DNA from: an uncultured Bacteroidales bacterium
Lineage (GTDB): Bacteria; Bacteroidota; Bacteroidia; Bacteroidales; UBA932
DNA length: 64,000 nt
Direction: 5' to 3'
NCBI GenBank assembly: GCA_900317845.1
Contig: ONII01000010.1
Span: 19,434 to 83,433 of the forward strand
Each line of letters opens with the position of its first letter. Position 1 is the stretch's first letter. Positions 53,526 to 60,959 of this stretch are shown here, one piece after another. Both the position numbers and the translations under genes were made by a program. The notes under the pieces are model-generated. The model worked only from the letters and a program-made list of their open reading frames with translations. It ran no database searches and had not been told where the DNA came from.

Positions 53526-53952
53526 GGTGTCGATGTGACTCATAGAAGCGATAACCGCCCCACCCGGCGTAACCGGTATTGCTATACACATCGGCCTTCA
53601 GTTCAAGCGTAGTGGCGCTCAGGCCTATCACCTCCCAGTCCTGCGCCGACTGCATCTGCTCCGAGAACAGCAGGTGGCCGTTTTTGACGGTCATGGAAAA
53701 GTTAAAATAATTGTCTCGCGGCGGGACTTCCACAGAAAAATAGCGACAACGATACTGCTCCCCTTCCAGGACGATCTCGATGCCATGCCCCAAATTTTCC
53801 CCCGCATACTCCTGGCTCGGCTCTCCGTCCAGCAGGTCTGTAAACTCCAATTTCTGGAAAAGCCACTTGCCCTCCAATTGGCTCCAGTCGGGCTCTTTCT
53901 TGCATGCCACCAGGCCAAGCGACAAAAGCAAAAAACAAAGAATCTTACGCAT
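53500..53952 (-). CDS. Lipocalin-like small lipoprotein
   Basis: 150 residues: lipobox SLGLVAC (Cys17), then WSQLEGKWLFQKLEF, a pattern typical of lipocalin-like lipoproteins of Bacteroidales, and eight or so beta strands ending SHRHLILTKQSE. No catalytic residues. Starts at ATG 53952; an in-frame TTG at 53964 is less likely. Follows the nitroreductase after 4 bases and ends tail-to-tail with the preceding plus-strand gene. Confidence 0.75.
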   Translation of the reverse strand: MRKILCFLLLSLGLVACKKEPDWSQLEGKWLFQKLEFTDLLDGEPSQEYAGENLGHGIEIVLEGEQYRCRYFSVEVPPRDNYFNFSMTVKNGHLLFSEQMQSAQDWEVIGLSATTLELKADVYSNTGYAGWGGYRFYESHRHLILTKQSE

Positions 53953-53956
53953 AGGC

Positions 53957-54583
53957 TCAAACAATTAAGTCTTCCATAGCCAGCTTAGGCACATAATGCA
54001 CGCCGTCCTTGCGGTAATACGCCAGCGCGTCCGGCGATGCGCCCGGCACCAGGAAGATGGTCTCCGCCGGCTTTCCCAGCCCGATTACGGCCACCGGCTC
54101 CAGCGGCAGCCCCAGCGCCTCCTTCAACGCTTCCCGGCGGAAATTCAGGATAAAAATGCCCCCCAGGCCCATCTCCGTGGCCTTGAGCAGCATACTTTGC
54201 GCCGCAATGCCCAAATCGATATCCACCACCTTGTCCTCCGGCACGGTACTGCACACCACAATATAGGCCGACGGCTCCATGCCCGGATGCGGCAGGTGTT
54301 CCTCCGGCAGGGCCGCGCCCAGCTTTACCAGCGGGTGCACCAAAGCGGCGTCGGCCCCGGAAACCAAACGAAAACGCAAGGCCTGCCGATTCATGCCCGA
54401 CGCAACCAGCGGCACCACGCCTACCAACTCCCGAAGCTGCGCCTCCGACACCGTTCCCGAGAAGCCCCGGTAGCTCCGGTTCCGGCGAAGGAGCGTATCC
54501 AGCGACAGGTGGTTCCGGTGAACCACCATCTTCTTCGCGTGTGCCAGTTCTTCCTGGCGCTTTTCCAGATAATTATCGGCCAT
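53957..54583 (-). CDS. Nitroreductase family protein
   Basis: 208 residues, FMN-binding fold: LLRRNRSYRGFSGTVSEAQL near the N-terminus, VASGMNRQALRFRLVSG, then DLGIAAQSMLLKATEMGLGG and PVAVIGLGKPAE. A different subgroup from the nitroreductase at 6132. Start overlaps the lpxH stop by 11 bases, so it belongs to the ftsX-uppP-lpxH operon. Substrate unknown. Confidence 0.88.
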   Translation of the reverse strand: MADNYLEKRQEELAHAKKMVVHRNHLSLDTLLRRNRSYRGFSGTVSEAQLRELVGVVPLVASGMNRQALRFRLVSGADAALVHPLVKLGAALPEEHLPHPGMEPSAYIVVCSTVPEDKVVDIDLGIAAQSMLLKATEMGLGGIFILNFRREALKEALGLPLEPVAVIGLGKPAETIFLVPGASPDALAYYRKDGVHYVPKLAMEDLIV

Positions 54584-55310
54584 GGCAAGCAGTTAATTCG
54601 CCGGAATCGGCATCATAGACCAGCCAGTTGGGGGCGGTAATCCAGTCCCCGAGCAGCACCAGGCGGGCCGACGAACCCACCGGCAGGTCCACCCGCGCAT
54701 GATAGTGCCCGAAGATGAAGTACTGCACCGGCTCCGGGAAAGCCTCGCAAAAACGGTACAGCGGCTCCGAGGCCCCCTTGAACGTATAGGAGATATTCTT
54801 TCCCAGCCGCGAGCGGCGGCTCCAGCCATTGCCCATGCGGAAGGCCAGCCACGGATGCAGCGAGGAGAAACACCGCTGGAAAAAGCGGTTGTGGAAGACC
54901 CAGCGCATGCATTTGTAGCCCGTGCGGCCCGGTCCCAGGCCGTCGCCGTGGCCCAGGCAGAAGGACTCGGCCCCAATCTTTACCACATACGGCTGCTCCA
55001 GGCGCCGCATGCCCAGCTCTTCAAAATAGTGATAGGTCCAAATGTCGTGGTTGCCCTGGAAAAAGCACACCTTTACGCCGGCCTCCATGAGGGAAACCAG
55101 GGCCGACAGCACTTTCACATAGCCCTTGGGCACCACGTCGCGGTACTCGTACCAGAAGTCCCAGATGTCACCCAGCAGATACACCGTCTCCGTTTGGGAA
55201 GGGTCGATCCCCCTCAGGAAGGCCACGAAGGCCTGCTCCCGCGCGGAAGGGTCTCCCACCTGGAGGCCCAGATGGACGTCGGAGACAAAGTATGTCAGTG
55301 CTTTAGGCAT
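54573..55310 (-). CDS. lpxH: UDP-2,3-diacylglucosamine diphosphatase
   Basis: 245-residue metallophosphoesterase of lipid A synthesis, cleaving UDP-2,3-diacylglucosamine to lipid X. Metal-binding motifs in order: FVSDVHLGL, LLGDIWDFWYEY, GNHDIWTYHYFEE, CLGHGDGLG and FGHYHARVD. Length and the insertion around RWVFHNRFFQRC fit LpxH rather than LpxI. Starts one base after the uppP stop. Confidence 0.92.
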   Translation of the reverse strand: MPKALTYFVSDVHLGLQVGDPSAREQAFVAFLRGIDPSQTETVYLLGDIWDFWYEYRDVVPKGYVKVLSALVSLMEAGVKVCFFQGNHDIWTYHYFEELGMRRLEQPYVVKIGAESFCLGHGDGLGPGRTGYKCMRWVFHNRFFQRCFSSLHPWLAFRMGNGWSRRSRLGKNISYTFKGASEPLYRFCEAFPEPVQYFIFGHYHARVDLPVGSSARLVLLGDWITAPNWLVYDADSGELTACHGR

Positions 55311-56129
55311 CTATGCCAGGAAGAAAATCAGGCATGCCACCACCAGGCAGTACAGCGCGAACCACATCAGCTTGGCTTTCTTGACGATAGCGACCATCCA
55401 CTTGCAGGCGAACAGGCCGCTCACGAAGGCGGCAACAAAGCCCAGGCACAGCGCCAGGGAGCCTACTCCCCCGCCAAAGGACTCACTGCCCACGGCCACC
55501 TTGAGAAGATCCAGGCTTTGCTCGCCGATGATGGGAATGAGCACCATGAGGAAGGAGAACTGGGCCATGGACTCGCGTTTGACGCCCGTCAGAAGGCCCG
55601 TGGAGATGGTGCTGCCGCTGCGGGAGACGCCCGGCACCACGGCAAACGCCTGCGCCAGGCCCACCACAAAGGCCTGCCAGTAGGAAATGCCGTTGCGGGT
55701 ATCCTTGGCCACCGGCACTTTGAAACGACGGCCGGCATTGTCCGACACCCACAAGAGGCAGGCCGTAATGCACAGACCCACAGCTACTTGCTTAAGGGAA
55801 CCGCTGAACAGGGCATCCACCTGATCCTTGAACAGGAAGCCCACCAGGGCCACCGGAATCAGGGAAATCAGGATTTTGCACACATAGTCGGTCTCGTCGT
55901 TGTATTTGAACTTGAAAAAGCCCTTCAAAAGCTGCCAGATGGTACTCCAGAACACCACGATAGTGGCCAGTACGGTGGCAAAATGCACCGTTACGGTAAA
56001 GTCCAGGAAGCCTTCGGCATCGGCCCCGACAAGCTCTTTAAAAATCATCAGATGTCCGGAACTGGAAACCGGAAGAAACTCCGTAAGCCCCTGGACAATG
56101 CCCAAAAGAATAGCCTGCCACCAATCCAT
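55311..56129 (-). CDS. uppP: Undecaprenyl-diphosphatase
   Basis: 272-residue polytopic phosphatase that recycles the C55 lipid carrier for cell-wall synthesis; confers bacitracin tolerance in other bacteria. Active-site motifs: QGLTEFLPVSSSGHL and VVPGVSRSGSTIS. About eight helices. Part of the conserved Bacteroidota order ftsX-DUF3098-uppP. Confidence 0.96.
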   Translation of the reverse strand: MDWWQAILLGIVQGLTEFLPVSSSGHLMIFKELVGADAEGFLDFTVTVHFATVLATIVVFWSTIWQLLKGFFKFKYNDETDYVCKILISLIPVALVGFLFKDQVDALFSGSLKQVAVGLCITACLLWVSDNAGRRFKVPVAKDTRNGISYWQAFVVGLAQAFAVVPGVSRSGSTISTGLLTGVKRESMAQFSFLMVLIPIIGEQSLDLLKVAVGSESFGGGVGSLALCLGFVAAFVSGLFACKWMVAIVKKAKLMWFALYCLVVACLIFFLA

Positions 56130-56132
56130 AAG

Positions 56133-56366
56133 TTAGTCTTTGAATTTACCCATAATAGCCACTACTTCCACCACAATGCCGGCAATAATGACGATGGGAG
56201 CCGCCACCAGCCTGCGGAAGTCGAACATGGCATAGTTGAACACCTGCGGGTCCGACGAACCGCCGCCGCTGAGCAGCAGGAAGCCCGCCGCCAGCACCAA
56301 CAGCCCCGCAATCATCAGTTTAAGTCCCTTGGCCGTTACGGCAAATTGGGAAGGATCTGCAGCCAT
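56133..56366 (-). CDS. DUF3098 family small membrane protein
   Basis: 77 residues with two membrane helices (LMIAGLLVLAAGFLLLSGG and AAPIVIIAGIVVEVVAIMG) joined by a short loop, as in DUF3098. Always seen between ftsX and uppP in Bacteroidota; function unknown, presumably linked to division or envelope synthesis. Confidence 0.9.
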   Translation of the reverse strand: MAADPSQFAVTAKGLKLMIAGLLVLAAGFLLLSGGGSSDPQVFNYAMFDFRRLVAAPIVIIAGIVVEVVAIMGKFKD

Positions 56367-56372
56367 AATTGA

Positions 56373-57257
56373 TTAATATGCATAAAGTTTATCGCGGTTG
56401 TAGCCCACCATGCGCCCCACTACTATATAAGTACTTATGACACAGATGCCTACACCGCTCAGCGCCATTACTCCCATGGTTAGGAGCAAGGAGTCGAGTT
56501 GGAAAATCTGGAACAACTGGGCGAATTCGTCCCTGAGGACAAACAGCCCGCCCACCAGCAGCAGGATGGCAAACAGGGCGGCAAACAGGCCCTGCAGGGC
56601 CGCACGGCCCACAAACGGAGCCCGGATGTACCCCTTGGTAGCACCCACCAGATGCATGGTATGGATGGTAAACCGGCGCGAGAAAACCTCCAGCCGGATG
56701 GTATTGGCAATAAGGACGAAGGAGATGAACAGCAGCAGCGCCACCAGGATGGCCAGCCCCAGCGAAATCTTTTGCAGATTCGCATTGAGGGCATCTACCA
56801 GCGAGGTCTGGTACACCACCTCCTCCACCAGCGGAGACTCCGCCAGGATGGACTTGATGACCGCCAGGCTGTCTGACGATACATAGGCCGCCTCCAGGTT
56901 TACGTCAATGGAAATGGGCACCGGAGCGGTCTCGAACACATCCAGGAAGTCCTGTCCCAGCATGCGGGCCATCTCTTCCACGCCCTGCTCACGCGAAACA
57001 AAGTGCGTAGAGCGGACACCGGGCAGGGCCGCCACGCGGTCCTGGTACTTTAAGGCTTCCTCTTCGTTGACCTGTTCCTTGAGCAGCACGGACACCTGCA
57101 TGTTTTCCTTGAAATAGTCGCTCACGGCACGCGCATTCACCAGCATAAGGGTTCCTACGCCCACCAGGAGCAGCACCAGCGAGAGGCTGATGACGGTAGA
57201 AATCCAGGCACTGACGATGCGCCTGCGAATGGCCATATTGCGTTTGGGAGATGACAT
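56373..57257 (-). CDS. ftsX: Cell division protein FtsX
   Basis: 294-residue ABC-type permease subunit: one N-terminal helix (VISLSLVLLLVGVGTLMLVN), an extracellular domain (about 45-165) with VSVLLKEQVNEEEALKYQDR, and three C-terminal helices with RFTIHTMHLVGATKGYIRAP, the FtsX family motif. With FtsE it controls peptidoglycan hydrolases at the septum. ftsE is not adjacent, as is common in Bacteroidota. First gene of its operon. Confidence 0.95.
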   Translation of the reverse strand: MSSPKRNMAIRRRIVSAWISTVISLSLVLLLVGVGTLMLVNARAVSDYFKENMQVSVLLKEQVNEEEALKYQDRVAALPGVRSTHFVSREQGVEEMARMLGQDFLDVFETAPVPISIDVNLEAAYVSSDSLAVIKSILAESPLVEEVVYQTSLVDALNANLQKISLGLAILVALLLFISFVLIANTIRLEVFSRRFTIHTMHLVGATKGYIRAPFVGRAALQGLFAALFAILLLVGGLFVLRDEFAQLFQIFQLDSLLLTMGVMALSGVGICVISTYIVVGRMVGYNRDKLYAY

Positions 57258-57276
57258 AGCACACCTAATTTCGCCC

Positions 57277-57307
57277 CAAAGTTAGCCAAACCACCGAAAA
57301 ACTCAAA
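57277..57307 (-). promoter_or_regulatory. Promoter of the ftsX operon
   Basis: Minus strand: TTTG (57307-57304), 19-base spacer, TAACTTTG (57284-57277). Perfect consensus. Confidence 0.85.
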
Positions 57308-57316
57308 AAAAATTCG

Positions 57317-57324
57317 TAACTTTG
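57317..57324 (+). promoter_or_regulatory. -7 box of the GT5-like/DUF4270 pair
   Basis: TAACTTTG on the plus strand, 19 bases before the ATG at 57344. Its -33 region falls inside the ftsX promoter, so the two divergent promoters overlap and may compete. Confidence 0.6.
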
Positions 57325-57343
57325 TTTGCTAAAATAGATTAAC

Positions 57344-58168
57344 ATGGAAGATTCCGCAAAGAAGATTCTGTTTGTAAACGCAGAAATGTTTCCCTACCTT
57401 CCGGAAACCCGGATTGCCAACGTGTGCCGTGAACTCCCCCAGGGAATTCAGGAGCGACGCAAGGAAATCCGTGCCTTCATGCCCCGCTACGGCTGCATCA
57501 ACGAGCGGAAAAATCAACTGCACGAAGTCATTCGCCTGTCGGGCATGAACATTATCATCGGCGATGTAGACCGTCCCCTCGTTATCAAGGTGGCCTCCAT
57601 CTCCAGCGCCCGCATCCAGGTATACTTTATCGACAATGAGGATTATTTCCGTCGCAAGCAAATTTACCACGACGAAAAAGGCCAGTTCTTTGCCGATAAC
57701 GGCGAGCGTGCCATATTTTTTGCCCGTGGCGTGCTGGAAACAGTCAAGAAGCTCCGCTGGGCACCGGACATCGTCCACTGCTCCGGCTGGATTTCCCACG
57801 TGCTGCCGCTGTACCTGAAGAAGGCCTACAAAGACGATCCCATCTTCACCCACGCCAAGGTGGTGCTTTCGCTCTTCGAGGACACGCCGGCGCAAACCCT
57901 CTCCCCCGGGTTTGCCCAAACCCTGCAGTTTGGCGGCGCCAAGGCGGCGGACATCTCCCTGCCGGAACCTTCCACAGGCATAGATCTTGCTAAACTTGCC
58001 GTGCAGTATTCCGACGGCATCATCCTGGGCAGCCCAGATGTAGACAAAAGCCTGGTGGAATACAGCAAACAGAGCGGCCTGCCGCTCCTGGACTACAATC
58101 AGGAAAGCTTTGCGGACGGCTCCTACATGGACGCCTACAACGCCTTTTACGACAACCTTTTGAAATGA
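57344..58168 (+). CDS. Glycogen/starch synthase-like protein, N-terminal domain only
   Basis: 274 residues matching the first Rossmann domain of GT5 glycogen synthase: KKILFVNAEMFPYLPETRIA (the family usually has a KxGGL ADP-glucose loop here, which is absent), RAFMPRYGCINERKNQLHEV, and PDIVHCSGWISHVLPLYLKK. The second GT-B domain is missing; the protein ends at the DUF4270 gene. Such short forms paired with DUF4270 lipoproteins are usual in Bacteroidota, so this is not a fresh truncation. Lack of the sugar-nucleotide loop makes ordinary glycogen synthase activity unlikely. Confidence 0.87.
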   Translation: MEDSAKKILFVNAEMFPYLPETRIANVCRELPQGIQERRKEIRAFMPRYGCINERKNQLHEVIRLSGMNIIIGDVDRPLVIKVASISSARIQVYFIDNEDYFRRKQIYHDEKGQFFADNGERAIFFARGVLETVKKLRWAPDIVHCSGWISHVLPLYLKKAYKDDPIFTHAKVVLSLFEDTPAQTLSPGFAQTLQFGGAKAADISLPEPSTGIDLAKLAVQYSDGIILGSPDVDKSLVEYSKQSGLPLLDYNQESFADGSYMDAYNAFYDNLLK

Positions 58169-59823
58169 AGAAAATCCTAGCACTGTGTCTGGCCGCAGCC
58201 CTCGTTCTCCCCGGCTGCGTAAAAGTGGACAACAGCCTCGGGGAATCCCTGGTGGATAAAAGCCTTTTGCTCAACACCTATACGGTAGATTTCCCCATCT
58301 CGGAAATTGCCATGAAACCCTCCAGCGACCTGTCGGCCTACTCGGACACCCACCTGACCATCGGCGCCCTCAGGGACGAAACTTTTGGCCTCACTACGCG
58401 TGACGCCGCGTTCACGCTCGTCCCCGCGCCGGACCGGATGGACCTGGGAGAGAATCCCGTCGCCGTCAGTTTCAACCTCTTTTTTACCTCTGACACCATC
58501 TCGGTAGAGAACGATTCCCAGGAGCGCATCCTGCAGAACATCTACGTGTATGAGCTGCTGGAAGCACTGCCCAGCTCCAGCCGACCCACCGGTACGGAAA
58601 TCCCGCACAGCGTGCACACCGTCACGGCCGGCATCCCCACCTACAACGGCACGGGCGCCCTGGACATCAATTTCACCCGGGAATTCGCCCAGAAGTATGT
58701 AGACGCCATTAAAAGTCTGGGCGATACCCTGATAGACCGCGATAAGAACATCAACAAGTACGACGATTACGTTGAAAAGCTGCCCGGCATCTACATGGAG
58801 ACCGACGATCCCGTGGGCATGGGCGGACGCATCAACCTCTTTGATTTCTCCTGCCTGTCGGTGGTGAGCGGCTATTACCAGCGCAACGACAACATTGCCA
58901 TCCTCACGGTAAACAGCACCTGGGACGGAGAACGGAAAGACTCTTCCTTCTTCTTTGTCCCCGGAGAGACGGAATTTGTGGACGAAGCCGCCTACATTGA
59001 CAAAAATACCAAATTCTCTCAATATTCCTTTAATACGTGCACGCACGAGACCGCGGCCCGGCCGGCCGGAAGCACCCTTCTGGTAGAAGGCGGCGGCGGG
59101 CTCAAGCCGGTGATATCGGCCCTGGAGCTCCAGCGCAAAACCCGCCAGGCCATCCAGGACAAGGGCGGAGACCCGGACAAGGCATCCATCATCAGCGCAA
59201 GCATTATCCTGCCGTTCGACATGCCGGAAAATTACCGCGACATGGAGGTATATCCCAGCGTGCTCAGTCCCACCATTCGCACTATCATTACCCGGGACGA
59301 TGAAGATGTTCCCACCTTCGCCGGCCTCACAGATGCCAGCGTGAGCGCAGAAGACCAAGGCAATATTGACCGTTCCAACCTCATGTACTCCCCGGACATC
59401 ACCTACCACATGCAGGAAATCCTGCACCCGGGAAAAGGCGACTCAGATCTCAAGCAGGAGGATATCGAGAACGGCAAGGCAGACATTTGGCTGCTCACCC
59501 TCCACACGGAGCAGGTAGAAAACGCCTCCGGACAAACCGCAGAACAAAGCGCCTATTACCAGAACCTCATGTACGCCAGCTATTACAACAGCCTGTATGG
59601 CGGCGGTTATGGTGGTGCTGGCGGATACGGCAACAATTATAGTAACTACTATAGCTACATGATGATGGCCCAGATGATGGCTGCCCAGAACCAGACCACC
59701 TACACCACCACCACGGAACTGGACAAAGACCGCTTCTACAAGGCCATCCTCAACGGGCCGCTCACCCTGAGCGACGCCGGCGGACCGCGTTTCCGGCTGG
59801 TCTTCGCCATTCCTAAGGAATAA
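58165..59823 (+). CDS. DUF4270 family lipoprotein
   Basis: 552-residue lipoprotein (LVLPGC, Cys18). The N-terminal region NSLGESLVDKSLLLNTYTVD and the beta-strand-rich body ending FRLVFAIPKE match DUF4270, which is only known from Bacteroidota and unassigned. Near the C-terminus a low-complexity stretch (about 470-520) is first Gly/Tyr-rich (YGGGYGGAGGYGNNYSNYY) and then Met/Gln-rich (MMMAQMMAAQNQ). Overlaps the GT5-like gene by four bases (ATGA), so the two are translationally coupled. Confidence 0.88.
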   Translation: MKKILALCLAAALVLPGCVKVDNSLGESLVDKSLLLNTYTVDFPISEIAMKPSSDLSAYSDTHLTIGALRDETFGLTTRDAAFTLVPAPDRMDLGENPVAVSFNLFFTSDTISVENDSQERILQNIYVYELLEALPSSSRPTGTEIPHSVHTVTAGIPTYNGTGALDINFTREFAQKYVDAIKSLGDTLIDRDKNINKYDDYVEKLPGIYMETDDPVGMGGRINLFDFSCLSVVSGYYQRNDNIAILTVNSTWDGERKDSSFFFVPGETEFVDEAAYIDKNTKFSQYSFNTCTHETAARPAGSTLLVEGGGGLKPVISALELQRKTRQAIQDKGGDPDKASIISASIILPFDMPENYRDMEVYPSVLSPTIRTIITRDDEDVPTFAGLTDASVSAEDQGNIDRSNLMYSPDITYHMQEILHPGKGDSDLKQEDIENGKADIWLLTLHTEQVENASGQTAEQSAYYQNLMYASYYNSLYGGGYGGAGGYGNNYSNYYSYMMMAQMMAAQNQTTYTTTTELDKDRFYKAILNGPLTLSDAGGPRFRLVFAIPKE

Positions 59824-59858
59824 AAAAATTCCCGGGCCTTTACAGCTCGGGAATTTTT
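59824..59858. terminator. Bidirectional terminator between DUF4270 and acpP
   Basis: AAAAATTCCCGGGC-N7-GCTCGGGAATTTTT: 14-base stem flanked by A and T runs, directly after the plus-strand stop at 59823 and 19 bases after the acpP stop on the minus strand. Serves both converging genes. Confidence 0.92.
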
Positions 59859-59876
59859 ATAAATGATGGCTCGCTA

Positions 59877-60122
59877 TTAGGCGCCGATTTTCTCGGCTAC
59901 TTTGGCGATGGCATCACCAACAGTGGCGATACCGCTGGTTTCCTCATCGGGGATTTTGATGTCGAACACGCGCTCGAATTCCATGAGGAGTTCTACGGTG
60001 TCCAGAGAATCGGCACCGAGGTCATTGGTGAAGCTGGCAGATTCGGTTACTGCGCTTTCCTCGACACCAAGCTTGTCAACGATGATATCCTTGACCTGCT
60101 TTACGATTTCTTCCTTTGTCAT
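59877..60122 (-). CDS. acpP: Acyl carrier protein
   Basis: 81 residues, acidic four-helix bundle. The 4'-phosphopantetheine site is Ser39 in [17 protein letters not shown]. Carrier for fatty acid and lipid A acyl chains. In many Bacteroidota fabF and rnc follow; here a terminator follows at once, so acpP is monocistronic. Confidence 0.97.
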   Translation of the reverse strand: MTKEEIVKQVKDIIVDKLGVEESAVTESASFTNDLGADSLDTVELLMEFERVFDIKIPDEETSGIATVGDAIAKVAEKIGA

Positions 60123-60181
60123 AACGATTAGGTTTTAAGTTTATATTTTACGTTTTTACTTAGTTCAGCCAAAAATACATG

Positions 60182-60212
60182 CAAATATAGTAATTTTTTT
60201 TTACTTCGGAAA
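60182..60212 (-). promoter_or_regulatory. Promoter of acpP
   Basis: Minus strand: TTTC (60212-60209), 19-base spacer, TATATTTG (60189-60182). One mismatch to consensus; leader of about 55 bases, AT-rich. Confidence 0.65.
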
Positions 60213-60221
60213 CTGGCCCGT

Positions 60222-60959
60222 TTATTTCTGCTCAGATTGGCTCAAACGGTACCACACGCGTAATCCGTTGAGCGAGTTCACCAGATAGAAGCAATATTTA
60301 ATAAACATAACCACCGTATAGCTGGACGCCGCGCTGGAAAGCATGGTGCTTCCCCACAGGACGATGGAGGCGATGTTCACCAGGATCCACAGGTGCCACT
60401 GCTCGTAGAAGGCCAGTGACATGAGGATTTGACCGGCGATGTTGAAGGTAGTGCGGGCGGCATCGGCAAAAACCTGCGTACGGTTAATCTCTTCCGGGGC
60501 TACCGTGTAGAACTTGATGGCGTTCAGGATGCCGTATACAGCTGCAAGGCCGGCCACCACGGAGCCGAATACAATCCAGCGCTGACGCGAGGTAAGCCGG
60601 CGGGCCGTCACCTCCTTGTCTTTGGTAGCCCCGCGCTTCCGCCATTGCCAAATGCCGATGATTTGCATGGGGAGGAGGTAGAACAGGTGCATGGAGAAGT
60701 CGCCCCAGATGCCGTTGTCGGCGTCCACTACAAGGCAGCAGGCAATGTCCAGCAGGCCAAAGAGGAAGGTCCAGATGATGCCGTTGGCGCTAAGTACGGA
60801 CGACGCCACCCCCATCACCGAGCCCAGCGTCGCCACAAGGATGAGCAATGTCCGGGCCTCCGGCTCCTGCAGCTTAAAAACAGTGGTAATGCCGATGGTC
60901 ACCACCATCAGCCCCATCAGGATGCCACTGAACCACTTATTAAAAGTCTTTTCTGTCAT
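60222..60959 (-). CDS. pnuC: PnuC-family nicotinamide riboside transporter
   Basis: 245 residues with seven membrane helices. Family motifs: FYLLPMQIIGIWQWRKRG and the C-terminal YEQWHLWILVNIASIVLWGS, where Trp residues line the substrate path. Facilitates uptake of nicotinamide riboside or a related vitamin precursor. No TPP or NAD riboswitch is seen upstream; it is the last gene of an operon and overlaps uvrC by four bases (ATGA). Confidence 0.88.
   Translation of the reverse strand: MTEKTFNKWFSGILMGLMVVTIGITTVFKLQEPEARTLLILVATLGSVMGVASSVLSANGIIWTFLFGLLDIACCLVVDADNGIWGDFSMHLFYLLPMQIIGIWQWRKRGATKDKEVTARRLTSRQRWIVFGSVVAGLAAVYGILNAIKFYTVAPEEINRTQVFADAARTTFNIAGQILMSLAFYEQWHLWILVNIASIVLWGSTMLSSAASSYTVVMFIKYCFYLVNSLNGLRVWYRLSQSEQK

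Noticed and set aside
60123-60181. Riboswitch or structured leader before acpP
   Set aside because: The leader is AT-rich without stable helices or a recognisable consensus.
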